Assembly (NCBI GenBank): GCA_022828595.1
Contig: JAKGHH010000004.1
Coordinates: forward strand, 84,720,270-84,784,269
DNA from: Nelumbo lutea
Lineage: Eukaryota > Streptophyta > Magnoliopsida > Proteales > Nelumbonaceae
DNA: 64,000 bases
Direction of reading: 5' to 3'
The notes beneath the pieces are model-generated. The model was not told the DNA's origin. It searched no databases and saw only the letters and a program-made list of their open reading frames with translations. Every line of letters begins with the position of its first letter. Position 1 is the first letter of the stretch. The position numbers were made by a program, and so were the translations under genes. Shown piece by piece: positions 48,608 to 60,500 of this stretch.

Positions 48608-49411
48608 TGAAAACTATTAGCCTTAACCCTAACTCCTCCAAGATCTATTTAGACCCTTTTCTTCTAATCCCTTGTACTTCAAACTTCTTGTCCCCCTCAA
48701 TATCTTTTTTTAACCTCTCCACTTCACTCAGCCTTCTAAACTTCATCTTGTTGTCCTCTTTTTTTTTTTTTTTGCATGTAGGATTTTAGATCATTCGGGT
48801 TCTTCAGCTTGCACCCCAACTTTTTCACAAACTCCGCAACTAACTCTTTCCCATTAGTTTCCTCTTTTTCTAAAGATGTACTCTCCTCACTCCTAGGAAA
48901 CTTCTTGTTCCTTCTCACATTACCTCCAACTACAGCCCTTTCTGTCCCCTCTAGGCTCCCTCTCTACAAATCCTTCATTTCCACTTCACCCAAGAGGCTT
49001 TCTAAGATTTCTCATATTATTGTCTCTCTGCAAGTTTCCTCACCCACTTCCCCCCCTTGTAGACTCACTGTGGTTTTCAGACCAAGGGCTTCCGACTCTT
49101 GGTTGGGAAGAGAATCTGGAACAAGAGACACAGAGCGCTCATCAGTATCCAAAACTGTATTGACAGAGTTGAGGGATTTACCTGAGGTAGAGAAGTGAGG
49201 AGAGAGCAAAGGCGGAGGAGTGGTAGTCACTTTCTTTTTTGAGAAATTAGAGCACTCTGTCTCCCAGAGTTGGGGGAAGAAAATATCTGTCGCTATATCA
49301 ACACAATGAACCCTTTCTGTACCCAAGTATGTACCTCTCTGTGAGGTACCCTTGTTCAACTCTGAGAAGACCCGAGCTACCTCCTTTTCGGCCTCTTGCA
49401 AAGCACTAGAA

Positions 49412-51337
49412 CTAGGGAGGCTCAGCCAGATTTGGGTTAAGATCATTCACCCGCTCCTCCCCCTCCTCCTTTCCTTCCCCCACCGAATCCCGTAAGAACA
49501 AACAATCTAGGCTAAAAGTATCCCTGTTCTGATCTTTAGAAAGAGCTTCATCTGCCGCACTGCCTAAACTCCCACAGGCTTCTGAACTTTCATCATATTC
49601 AGAATCTGAACCGTAGCTTATCCAACCTTGATCAGCATCTTCCTTCTCTTCTGGTCTGCCTCTCGAATAGCGTGGGTTCGGGCGATCAAGAATGTTGAGT
49701 TTTTGCGCGTCGCCAGCTGCCCGTCGGACCCAGCACAGAGGCCGACGTCCTTCTACCTTGCTCGCTAACTTCACCCCTCCACAGTCGAGAGGGTGAGACT
49801 TAGACGATGATAGATGAATGTTGCCATCTATCATCGCCCCAAGCCTGCCCCGCCCCACGTGATGACTTAAGTTGTCACGTGGGCTTTTAAAACCAAGTGA
49901 AGGCTCACCCACTGACCCGACCGGCCCAACCTTTCTTAAAGCCGGTTCAGAGAAAGACTTAGAGCACAAATGACTCTTTCCCATTTTATCCACGTCAGCA
50001 TAGGACAGGCCACCCTCTTTAAACAACCCTTCTTCAAAAAAATTTGAATTAGAAGCCTTAAAAGGAAAGCTTCGAGACTTGGGGCACCCTTGCGACTGTT
50101 CCCCTTCCTCTGTAGTTCGCCCACACGCACCAGGCTTTCCCGCTAGCCCCTGAAGGCCACGTGTACACCAACTTGTAAGCTCATCAGTTCCTTCAACCTC
50201 TGGTCGTCTTTCCCAAAGCAAGGCTTCATCTTCTGAAGCTAACCAGACCTTGTACCAAGCACCTTCTGAGAGAACTTCGAAGGCCCGCGGCAAGTTCTCC
50301 GGTTTGATCCCAGCAACCTTAAGTTCCACCGCTCTCAAGTTTCTTAAGTTAACCTCCAACAGAACTCCACCCAACACTCTAATAATTTTCCTTAGTATTT
50401 GATCATTCAAAAGGTTGAAGGGAAGACCGAGAAGTTTAATCAAAAAGCAGTCGGCACTAGGTTCAACTTCGTTGCAATCTAGAGCCCAACTCTGGACCTA
50501 AATCAAACTTCCTTCTACAAGGAAAGTACTGAAGATCAGTTTCTTATCTCCAATATCTAATAAAGCTTTCTTTTCAACAAAAGGCAGCAACATTACATTT
50601 TCATCTAATCCCAACCTCTCTGCAATTACTTCTAAAACTTTCGTCCAATCTTCTATCACCCTTTCTGGCACTAGGACCACCCTCTTCTCCCAACTCCCAC
50701 TCCCTTCTTCCAAAGCTACTCGTCGGAGGACAGTTGAACTGGACACCAAAACTTCAGGGTAATGCTTAGAGCAGGGCACCTGATTACACAGGACAGAATG
50801 AAGACAATCCTTCGAACCAAGGGCTTCTTCTACTCTCCCTTCGACCTCCAAGAGAAAAGCCTGAAGATTAAAAGCGAAAGAAGCCCACCCTCTCCGCTTC
50901 ATGCCTTCTAGAATACACAACACTTGCCTTTTGTTATTACCAAAGAGTTCGGTAACCATTATGAACCACCCTTTTCCATTCCTTTTTAGCACAGATTTGA
51001 ACATCTTGTTCTCACAGGTCAACGAGTTTCTCCAACCTTCTTCCTGTAAGGAATTTACAGTTCCATCTACAAAACCTTTCAACCACACACAGGCCTCCTC
51101 TGGTAGGAGAATCGACGCCCTACTCCCTTCTCTGATTTTCAAGAGAGCCTTCCCCTTTGTCCTTCCTTGCTCAAACAGGAAAGATTTGGCTTCAATGATC
51201 AACTCCAGTCTCCGTTTCCCTGCCATCTTGTACTTCCTCTCCTCTCCCATACTTCTCTCGTCATTGGATTCTTTCAATTGTTTGCTGAGTTGCCTTCGAT
51301 GGAGAAGTTCTTGCTGGATAAAACCCTTACAAGACAA
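49412..51337 (-). pseudogene. LINE ORF1-like protein, one internal stop
   Basis: One frame of about 640 codons runs from 51337 to 49412 with a single in-frame TAG near 50498. The first half (FLFEQGRTKGKALLKIREGS; ACVWLKGFVDGTVNSLQEE; WFIMVTELFGNNKRQVLCIL) and the segment FLIKLLGLPFNLLNDQILRK, VEGTDELTSWCTRGL have the look of the DUF4283-type nucleic-acid-binding protein of plant L1 elements. The second half is Ser/Gly/Glu-rich. A degenerate linker (49411-48736, other frames) joins it to ORF2. An RNA chaperone role for ORF1 is known of the class, not shown here. Confidence 0.72.
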
Positions 51338-51399
51338 AACCTAGTTAGAAGAGATATACATGTGCAGGATTTTACTTAATATAAATGAAGGCAAGGCGA

Positions 51400-51585
51400 A
51401 GACTTCATTCCCCATCCCAACCCCAACCCCAGTTGGAGATCCCTATTGATGCCCTTCCCTGTCCCCATCCCAACCCCAACCCCAGTTGGAGATCCCTATT
51501 GATGCCCTTCCCTGTCCCCATCCCAACCCCATCGACTCGGGTACCCGGCGGGGATGGGGATTAATAGGATAGCCCTAAACCATGG
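51400..51585. repeat. right part of the split MITE, with a 53-bp tandem duplication
   Basis: 'cccatcccaaccccaacccc' starts at 51411 and again at 51464, exact repeats of 53 bp ending 'gatgcccttccctgtc'. The terminal part 'cggcggggatggggattaat' resembles the 26541 family. Confidence 0.7.
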
Positions 51586-51934
51586 TTCAATCAAGATTTG
51601 ATCCCAAATCAACGTAACAAGCAACTTGAGACCTTACCAACTAGCCAGTTGACATCTTGCTTCTTTTTTTTTTTTCTTTTTTTGGCTGCAAAAAGAATTC
51701 TATTGAATAAAAAGATGGAAAATACACCGAGAGGGAATAAACCCACTCACGCTCACAGCAAAAGCAACTAGCCAGTTGGTACATTGCTGTGACTGTTATA
51801 CTCTTTCATAATCATCTAATCATCTGATTCATGACAAGCCTAAAAATTTCCCATCAAGACTGCGCTTATTTACTCATGAAAGAGGCTTAAAGGTTATTAA
51901 AACAAAGCTTTGGCAGTAGATACGACTTAGAAGG
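51586..51934. other. no gene recognised
   Basis: Contains a T-rich run (51663-51682) and 'gaattctattgaataaaaag', typical of the end of a retroposed or repeat sequence. No open frame with features. Confidence 0.4.
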
Positions 51935-52233
51935 TGTTTGGTTTCACTTATATTTATGGGTGATAGTTTATTTGTACTTTACTTTAAACATTTATTTATA
52001 CTTTTTTACTTTAAATGTTTCATGTTTTTATTGTTTGGTTGGGTTTTACTTTAAACGCTTTACTATCCACTTCAGATTAATACCCATTAGAGTGTACCAT
52101 ATCAACATTTGGTTTCAAGAAACGTCGAGGCATTGGGGAAAACAAGAACTTGACATTCCCCAAATACCCCAGGCACAAAAATCAAAACACTTCAGCTTTC
52201 AACCATTTGTTTGATAAAGGGTGAAACCAAACA
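51935..52233. mobile_element. foldback MITE (TGTTTGGTTTCAC ends)
   Basis: TGTTTGGTTTCAC at the left end and GTGAAACCAAACA at the right end are perfect inverted repeats. The interior is 'actttaaac'-rich. It lies just beyond the 3' end of the YIP1-family gene. Confidence 0.75.
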
Positions 52234-52623
52234 GTAATTTCATTTTGCTTCATATGCAATAAACGCCAACGCCTAAATAACACTGATGTAGTGGCATTTT
52301 TTAATAAACACTAAGAACCAAAACCATACTTATTTTGCATATTAAAAAAGTTATAAACCATGGGAACGGATGGGGGAGAAAATTGTTACTGTTAAGTTCG
52401 TACTTCATAGAACGAACACAAAATTCAAAAAAAAAAAAAGGTCTTGGGCTCTTGGGCTAGAGATTCGTTCATTGAATTTATATGGCCAAAAATGAAAGAA
52501 TACAAGTCATAAATTCCACCTCTAAAGACTATATTCCATTAACATGGGAAAATACAACATCGAGCCAATGCTCAAAAATCTCGCTCCAATGATAAGTATC
52601 CTATTTGAGTTCTCTATGTATGC

Positions 52624-55140
52624 TCATACTGTAACAGTGAACAAATAGAACTTAAGTACGACAGACAGAGCCACCTGCAATAAAAAGATCCCAGCCACAA
52701 TTAAAAACCACCTTTCACCTGCTGACCTGATGTGATTCCGGAGATTGAGGGCAACAAAGGTTGCCGACATGAACCCCGCGACACCCACAATCGCCCACCT
52801 AAACACTTCAATAGGTATCACAGACAGACACTGCAGCCAAAATGAAACAAGTTTTTGTCAAAGCCCGGGACTAGATACAATTTAATGATAAATTGGCTTA
52901 TGAAAAGATTACACAAAAACCTCCACCCTGCTAGAATTATAGGCAGTTGCCACTTGCTAATGACGACTTCACATCTACGCCCCCACAACGTCCCACAGCA
53001 CATTCTCGCCGTGTATTGAGAACATCTCCTGATGATAACATCATCATTTCTGATACTATTATCAGGAGATGTTCCCAATACATGACAGGGATGTGTTGTG
53101 GGACATTGTGGGGCGCAGATCTGAACTCGCTAATGACTGGGTAGGTATCATTTGGCACCCAACAACCCACCAAGCCCCATTTGGGAGTGTGCTTATTGGA
53201 ATGACCACTTATTTGAGGCCAGGATCACACAAATAAGCACTTATTGGCGTTTGGTAAATAAGTGCTTATTCATGGAAATAAGCCTGTTACAAATAAGCAC
53301 CTTCTTGGGTGCTTATTTTTAAGCACTTAATACTTTCTGACACATACCCCCACGAGAGAGAGAGGGAGAGAGAGAAAGAGAGAGAGAGAGAGACCGGCGT
53401 GGGGGGGATCCAGCAGGGGTAGCATTTTCAGACAATACTCTTACTGCTAAATTTATCATTGAGCAGGGTAGCAACAATACTCTCCTGATGTTTTTGACAG
53501 AAGTCTGCCGTTCAATTGTGATTTCTATACAAATAATGTTCATTAAAGCAATGATGGATGGTGCAAAATGGCACAGTAGAACTTACCAAGGCAGGAATGA
53601 AGACAAAGAGGGAGTATCCATATAGACAAAATAGCTGAACAAGGCCAGATGGTGCTGAGAAGTATTTTAAGATGATATACAGGATAAGAGGAACAATGGT
53701 GACATAGCCGTAAAACAAACCAGCAGACCACGTCACAAGGTTGATATCATAGTTCCACTCTTTCTTCTGCAGCTTGTGTGCTAGATACGTGACAAATGTA
53801 GCAATAGATGCCGCTACAAAAATTAAGGTGGTGCATATCCAAAATGGTCCATACCTGTTCGATATTTATAGTAAAGATTATAATGCACACCACTACCATA
53901 AGACACATAACAAAAGGAAAATGAGAAACAAAGAGAACATTTCTAAAAATTTTCAAGTTTTAAAAATTCTGAGCAGTAGGAATTTATTAAGAGTGGCAGA
54001 GATTGAAAAGAGATCAACATAAAGCTAGAGAAACTTAACAGATTAAATATTCTATTTTTTGTTCTTTTGACGTATTATTTATTACCCCAAACTACCCAAC
54101 TCCCAAAGACTGAAAAAAATGCCCCCAAACTAAACTCAGTCCAACTCTGTTACCTTTTTTGTCGTATATGAAATCAATCAACTTCAGAATCAGGGTAACC
54201 ATAAAATTGGACCCCCTTACAGTGGAAAATTACTTGAAGTTACAAGCAGAAACTTGGAAATGAAAATGATGGTTCATATGTAGGTGACAGCATCACAAGT
54301 CAGGCTCTTAGAGGTTGAGAGATTGGTCCGTCAATTTTCCATCAAAGATAACCATCTAATCCCAACTTATTGGTTACTTCAAAAATAAAGCCCCAATACC
54401 GTTTTTGGTTTTTTTTCGCAAATGCATTATGGATAATACTGATCCATCAGGAACAGGCAAATCTTTCAGGAACAGTAAGGTGAACATCATTCTACTATAT
54501 TGGGCAGGGATTCAGTGAGACCCAAGATGCTATCACTTCTCCAGGGATTATATTAGCAGTTTCTTTGGGTATCATTGTGATTCTGTTATAGTTAAAGATT
54601 AGGTGAAGGGCATACCAATTGGTCTCTGGAGGCTAAACCATAAAATAAGTAGAAGAGGTTGTTGAACTACTGGCTAAACTCCAATAATCCCTTAAGTCAA
54701 TTTATTGGTCACAGCCGGAACAGTGATCCAGTTTAGCAGACTTTTTTTCTTCCAGACAGGATATCTTTTGTCTATGTTGCAAAAGGGAACCCTTCACTAG
54801 GGCATAAGCTGCCCCTGGTGCTTCATTTTTACGTCAAAGGAGTTGTACGTACTCCAGGCTCATACTTTCTAAGATTTATACAGTTTTACCATATTAATTA
54901 AATTAATAAATATGCCATGAAATCTACAGATAAATTACAGTGAGACAACTTACAGGTCTGGGTTGTTAGCAGTCTTTTCAGAAAAACTGGCTTTAAATGG
55001 AAAAAGTGAATCCTTAATCCTCTCTAATACATCCGAAGTATCCACATCAAAGTATGGCTTATAAGCTGTGACTGTCAATGCTCGAAACCAACCACTTGGT
55101 TGAGATTCATCAGAATCAGAAGCTGGTTTTGAGAATGTAT
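52624..55140 (-). CDS. YIP1-family integral membrane protein, last three exons (N-terminus outside window)
   Basis: Exons on the minus strand are 55140-54954, 53854-53587 and 52830-52624 (TGA), joining in phase to 219 residues. The first two bases at 55140 finish a codon begun in an upstream exon. Exon A holds SGWFRALTVTAYKPYFDVDT, exon B NPDLYGPFWICTTLIFVAA (across the splice) and SAGLFYGYVTIVPLILYII, and exon C IPIEVFRWAIVGVAGFMSAT and a last hydrophobic stretch ending FYLFTVTV. Five membrane segments are visible, as in YIP1 proteins, which act in Golgi and endosome traffic with Rab GTPases (known for the family). The usual disordered N-terminus should be on exons above 64000. Plant homologues have the same block order. 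A MITE lies in the last intron. A stack of retrotransposons lies in the intron upstream of 55140. Confidence 0.9.
52960..53140. mobile_element. short palindromic MITE (copy 3 of 3) in a YIP1 intron
   Basis: The ends 'cttcacatctacgccccc' and 'gggcgcagatctgaactcg' are inverted, as are 'attgagaacatctcctgat' and 'atcaggagatgttcccaat'. The hairpin loop at about 53030-53055 is 'catcatcatttctgatac'. The clearest copy of this family in the window. Confidence 0.78.
53178..53335. repeat. 'aataagcacttatt' inverted-repeat sequence
   Basis: 'ataagcacttattgg', 'ataagtgcttatt' and 'gcttatttttaagcactta' are repeated and self-complementary. Probably a small MITE remnant in the YIP1 intron. Confidence 0.5.
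53352..53392. repeat. GA microsatellite in YIP1 intron
   Basis: Interrupted GA repeats of about 40 bases between the last two exons. Confidence 0.9.
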
Positions 55141-55575
55141 CTACAACAATTCAAAATACAGTCAAAACAATATAACAGAAAAGATATTACAGATGTCAAA
55201 TTATGTTAGCACCAATCAGGATAAAATACTGGAATTAGTTAACTGTCTCACAACCATGCAAAATAATTCTACAATATCAAACAGTGAAAAGAATTTGGTT
55301 AGATTCAAAAATTGTTTCAACTACTTGATGTAGAAGATACTTCTCCAGTTTGCAGATGACCCTCTACTTTTTTCTGCAATGCAACTCTTGAGAATGTAAC
55401 CCATTTGAATTTTATCCTGAGATGGTTTGAGGCTTTAACAGGACTGAGAGTTAATCTTTGCAAAAGTGAGTTAATGGTAGTTGGACAGGAGAGCAGGGCT
55501 AAGTTTTGGGCTGATGTTATGGGATGCAAAGCTGGAAAGCTTCCCCCTTCTTATTTGGGGTTGCCACTTGGTGCC

Positions 55576-55863
55576 TGTTAAAATAATGTTAAAATAATTT
55601 AGTTGCTGATGTTAGGGCCTGTTTGGCTAATTAAAGTGTTTATTTATTTCGTTTTTCCTGTTATGTCTGTTATTGTACTCAGGGGCACAAGGGTCTTTTC
55701 CCTTGTTATTTCTGCCGCCCTATATATATTAAAATAAAGGCTGGCGCCGCCAGCACTGTTACATTGCAAAACCCTTCTTTCTTCCTTCCTCTCTTCTCTT
55801 CTCTTCTTCTCCTCTTCTCTTCTCTCCTCTTCCTCTTAGTTTTGGCCGGCTACACTGTCAAGA
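55576..55863 (+). repeat. 5' LTR of the copia element
   Basis: 288 bp. It begins with TGTTAAAATAA twice in a row, whereas the 3' LTR has it once. It contains 'ccctatatatattaaaataa' (TATA and poly(A) type signals) and a CT-rich end. Confidence 0.92.
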
Positions 55864-55875
55864 TAGTATCAGAGC
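55864..55875 (+). other. primer binding site (initiator tRNA-Met type)
   Basis: TAGTATCAGAGC directly follows the LTR. It differs by one base from TGGTATCAGAGC, the usual copia site complementary to the 3' end of initiator tRNA-Met. Confidence 0.85.
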
Positions 55876-56726
55876 AGGAATTCTGATTAAAGAGAGCAGC
55901 AGATCGATCAACCCAGAGAATAGATCGAACAGACTAGCAGAACCTGGGCGCAACAGAAATCTGATTCTGGACTAGAAAAATAGCTAAAACCGGTAGAGTT
56001 CTCTTTGATTTTCTCTTCTTTACCCTCCTTGGTCATGTGCCAAGTGAAAACCCTATCAGTCTGGGCGGCTGAATGCTGTTGAACCTGTGTAACCCCTGTT
56101 TTGTTAGATCGTGTGATCCTGTTCATGAGTTAAGACAACTGTAGGTCAAGGATGACCTGTCTCCTCAATGGTTTGAGTTGACTATAAGTAAGAAGGATCT
56201 CTCCTGCTGATTAGCGGCTGTTTAGACATTCTGGAATTCTGGTAGGTTGGGACTGTTGAAGCAATACAGGTCTGAAATCTGCCGAGTATTATCTCTGTTC
56301 TGTCCGGAATTTGGTACTGTTTGTGCTCAACCTGGTTGTTAAACCCAAGTGTGTGGGTGTGAACGGAGTGGAGCATTGTTTTGTGGCGTAAGGAGGGGTC
56401 CTAAGTCCGGTGTTTGGGGCTGATTAACTGCTTGACCATGTCGACTGAGAATTCTGCTACTTCAGAGATTTCAGGGAGCCACAATGGAGTGAGTGGGGGA
56501 ATGGACATGAGCTTTCCCATGGTTGTTATTCCCTTTAATGGTCTGAATTACCTTGAGTGGTCTAGGGGAATAAAACTCTACATTACTGCTAGTGGAAAAA
56601 TAGGATACATCAATGGGAGAGTGAAGGAACTGAAGTATGGAAGTGCTGAGCATGATAGGTGGAACCAAGAGAACAGCATGGTGATGTCTTGGCTCTTGGT
56701 TTCAATGCTGCCACAAGGAAGACTTT

Positions 56727-57522
56727 TGTTATGGACACACCAACCGGCAGCACACTGTGGCGCAGTCATAGGCAGCAGCACACTGCGGCGCAGTCATAGG
56801 CAGCAGCACGCACAGCGGGCCGCCCCAGCCGCACGCACCACCCGGCAGCGTTGCACAGAAGCCCGGCAACGCACCGCACGCACCGCCTGGCAGCGCACAG
56901 CACGCATCGCCCGGAATCGCGCAGCACGCACCGCCCGACAGCGCGCACCGCACCACACTGCAGCTGCAGAGGCAGCAGCACGCACCGCGCACACGCCCGG
57001 CACCACACGGCAGCGGCACCATGAGCCGCGCGCACGCACCGCACGGCGGCAGCAGCAAAGCGGGGCCCACACGACAGCTCATAGGGGTGGGCCCATCCTT
57101 ATCTGGACACGTCAAGCCAACTCGCCGCCAGCTTACCTTATCCCTTATCCTCATCCCTTATCCTTATCTTATCTTTTCTTATCTTATCTTAAGAGTGTGT
57201 TACCATTATGAGTAGGTAATTAGGAGTTTGAGTTCAAGTTGGAGTTTGAGTTTAATTAGGAATTCCCTTCTGTAATCTCCTATTTAAGGAGCTACGAATT
57301 GAAATAAAGGCATTCAGTTTTCGCAGTCAAGAAAGAGAGTGAGGAGAGTTCGGGTGATCTCTTGGACAAATCACCCATTAGGAGAGTTCGAGTGATCTCT
57401 TGGACAAATCACCCACGCAATTGCCACCATAGGGTCTGTACTCAAAGGCAAGGGCAAGGGAAGACAGGAGTCTCTCCTAGGGGAACGACCCGTGACGAGA
57501 TCCTACGCGCGGGCCCATAACA
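56727..57522 (+). mobile_element. solo LTR nested in the copia gag region, 796 bp
   Basis: It starts TGTTATGG and ends CCATAACA, perfect inverted tips. ACTTT flanks both sides (56722-56726 and 57523-57527). The body has 'ctcctatttaaggagctacg' (TATA-like) and 'gaaataaaggcattcag' (poly(A)-like), and no primer site or coding region, so it is a solo LTR left by recombination. Its left 300 bases are very GC-rich (see separate entry). Family not recognised. The insertion destroys gag. Confidence 0.88.
56736..57045. repeat. GC-rich island of short degenerate repeats in the solo LTR
   Basis: Repeats of CGCACCGCCCGGCAGCGC-like words and a 30-bp pair ('ggcgcagtcataggcagcag', 56758 and 56787). Long open frames on both strands (Arg/Ala/Thr-rich forward, Cys/Arg/Ala-rich reverse) are produced by composition and have no protein family look. 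Confidence 0.8.
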
Positions 57523-60500
57523 ACTTTTATGTGGGCTGAAACTGCTTGTGAGATACGGGAACAAGCGAAGTCCACCTATTCAAAGCAGAGACACTATGCC
57601 AAGATATATCAACTGCAAGCTGAATCCTCTACTTGCAAGCAGGGGGAGAGGAGTCTCGATGTACTATTCTGATTTGACATCAATATGGAAAGAACTTGAT
57701 CACTATCAGAATGTGAATTGGAAGTGTGATGAAGATGCAAAGGCCTATAAGTCACTTGTATCTCAGCAACGAGTGTTTTCTTTCTCCTAGGGCTGAATCC
57801 GTCGTATGAGTCCATCAGGGTGCAGATCTTGGGTAGTAAAGACTTGCCATCAGTTCAGGAGGTGTATGCCTTGGTGCAGTCAGAAGAAAGCAGAAGAAGT
57901 GTGATGAATGGTGTAGAAGGGGAGTCAGTTGCCCTAGCTGTCCGGGGAAATTTAAATACAAATGTCGGAGGTGATTTAAAAAAGGGTGACACTCAGAAAA
58001 AATCAGATGATAAGAACAAGCTTTGGTGTACTCACTACCAGAAGACACGACACACGAAAGATACATGTTGGGATCTCCATGGAAAAACCTAAGTGGGCAC
58101 AGGATTTGGGTAAGAAGTCAGCACCTGATCAGGGCAGGAAACCGAGCCAGCAGAATCAAAGAAGGTATAACTCAGCTAATATGGCATTGACAGAGACTAG
58201 TCCTTCGGTAACTCAGGAGAGACATCCCAGTTCTGACCCTAAAGAAGATATTATCAACTCCTTCCGTGAACATTTGAAATTGTATGGTAGGACTCTCTGC
58301 CAGATGGATTCTGGGCCTACTCCCTCTACCTCATTTGCGTCTACATCAGGTAATGCCACAACCTTCCATGTGTCATCTCATACTACTGACTCTCCTTGGA
58401 TTATTGACTCCGGAGCCTCAAATCACATTACCGGTAAGTCAAATTTGTTTCAGACATATAACCTTCTCTCTGGGGGAGATAAGGTAAGACTGGTTGATGG
58501 TTCTTTTTCTACCATAGCTGGCCGGGGCACCATACCTCTCCCACTTGGTCTTACTCTTCCTAATGTACTACACGTTCTAAAATTACCTATTAGTAGTCTG
58601 ACTCACTCCTTGAACTGCTCAGTCACTTTTTTTCCGTCTTCATGTGTGTTTCAGGATTTGACCTCAAGGAAGACGATTGGTAGAGGAAGCATGGTGGATG
58701 GCCTCTACGTGTTGGAGAATAATGTTGGTCTAATGGCGACAGAGTCCACAAGTTCATCCAGTGAGAGTCAAGCCTATTTATGGCATAGTCGTTTAGGTCA
58801 TCTTTCTTTTGAGTCGTTAAAAGTTATGTTTCCAAAGTTGTTTGAGTCCTTGTCAGTGGGTCAGTTGTAGTGTCAAACTTGTCAATTGAGTAAGCATTGT
58901 AGAAGTTCTTTACCTTTACGAAATAAAAGATCTGAATTTCCATTTCATATTGTTTATTCTGTTGTTTGGGGCCCTGTTACTCTACCTACTGCGGCTGGCT
59001 ATAAGTACTTCATTACCTTGATTGATGATTATTCTAGATACACTTGGGTTTACCCTATGTGATCTCGAGATGAAGTGCCACAAATTGTGAAAGATTTTCA
59101 ACACATGGTGTTCACTCAGTTCCAAACGGAAATCCATATCTTCCAGTCGGACAATGGGAAGGAATATTTCCATAGTGATCTCACGAAGTTTTTTGCTTCG
59201 AGTGGGTCACTTCAGCGAAGCTCTTGTGCCAGGACACCCCAACAAAATGGTGTGGCTGAACGGAAGAACCGTCACCTTCTCGAAGTCGCTCGTGGATTGT
59301 TGATTCATATGAATGTACCAAAACAGTTCTGGATGGATCCAGTCTTGTGTGCGACATATATCATCAATCGCATGCCCTCTCGGCTACTAGAGTATAAGGC
59401 CCCACATCAGCTATTGTTCCCTACAACCCCGTTGTCCACAATTCCGATGCGTGTTTTTGGGTGTCGTTGTTTTGTCTATAACTTGTCCCCTACTCGTGGT
59501 AAGTTTGATCCTCGGGCTATTCCTTGTGTCTTTCCTGGTTACCCTTTATCTCAAAAGGGGTATCGTTGCTATGACCCCACTGCTCGCAAGTACTATGTTC
59601 CATTGATGTCTCATTCTTTGAGAATCAACCTTTTTTCACGGTTTCTCCTCAGGGGGAGAGTAGGGGTGAGAAGAAACAGGCGACGACTCAAATTCAACTA
59701 CCTCCTGTACCCGATCCTCCTCCATTCCGGGTCTTTCACCGTCGCCATAAGAACCAGCAGAGTTCAAGAGCCGTGGAGCCTGACACTATGCAACCAACAA
59801 AATCGGATTCACCCGAGGCATATCCGTCTCATCAACCAGGTACACTTGCTCCCATTGATATATCTGCTTCTTTAAATGTTGATTCACCTGTCACCAATGA
59901 TCTAGATATTCCTATTGCTAAGAGGAAGGGTGTTAAGTCATGTACCACTAATCATCATATCTCTAATTTTGTGTCCTATGAGCATGTTTCGCCTTCATAC
60001 CGTGCATTTCTCTCTTCTATGGATAGTGTCCCCGTTCCTAAGACTGTGGCAAAAGCTTTGTCAAAACCTGAATGGACAGATGCAATGCAGAAAGAAATTG
60101 ATGCTTTACATAAAAATGGCACTTGGGAGTTGGTAGATCTTCCTGAAGGGAAGGAACCAGTGGGGTGCAAGTGGGTGTTCACAGTGAAACACAATGTTGA
60201 TGGAACTGTTGAAAGGTACAAGGCTAGACTGGTAGCAAGAGGCTTCACACAGGTATATGGAGTGGACTATGCAAAGACGTTTGCTCCAATAGCCAAGATG
60301 AACTCTATCAGGATTCTTCTTTCCTTGGCAGCAAATCTTGACTGGGATCTTCACCAATTGGACATCAAAAATGCTTTCTTGAATGGTGACTTGGAAGAGG
60401 AAGTATACATGACCCAACCCCCAGGGTTCTGTGCCAAAGGCAGTGAACAAAAGGTGTGCAGGTTGAAAAAATCTCTATATGGTTTGAAACAATCACCTCG

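Larger units (their letters stand above)
44420..51360 (-). mobile_element. nearly full-length L1-type LINE, minus strand, inactive
   Basis: Reading on the minus strand from 51337: an ORF1-like protein, a degenerate linker, then ORF2 with endonuclease, reverse transcriptase, zinc-knuckle and RNase H, ending near 44470 and followed by an A-rich tail (44404-44470). The order and size (about 6.9 kb) are those of a complete plant L1. In-frame stops and at least one frameshift in ORF2 make it inactive. Its target was a MITE whose halves are at 44265-44400 and 51400-51585; a clear target duplication was not found. Confidence 0.9.

Noticed and set aside
56729..57154. 141-codon Cys-rich minus-strand frame and partners at 56766 and 56794
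   Set aside because: Produced by the GC-rich short repeats of the solo LTR; open in several frames at once.
59976..60450. Minus-strand frames over the copia reverse transcriptase
   Set aside because: Antisense shadows of a clearly recognised coding region.
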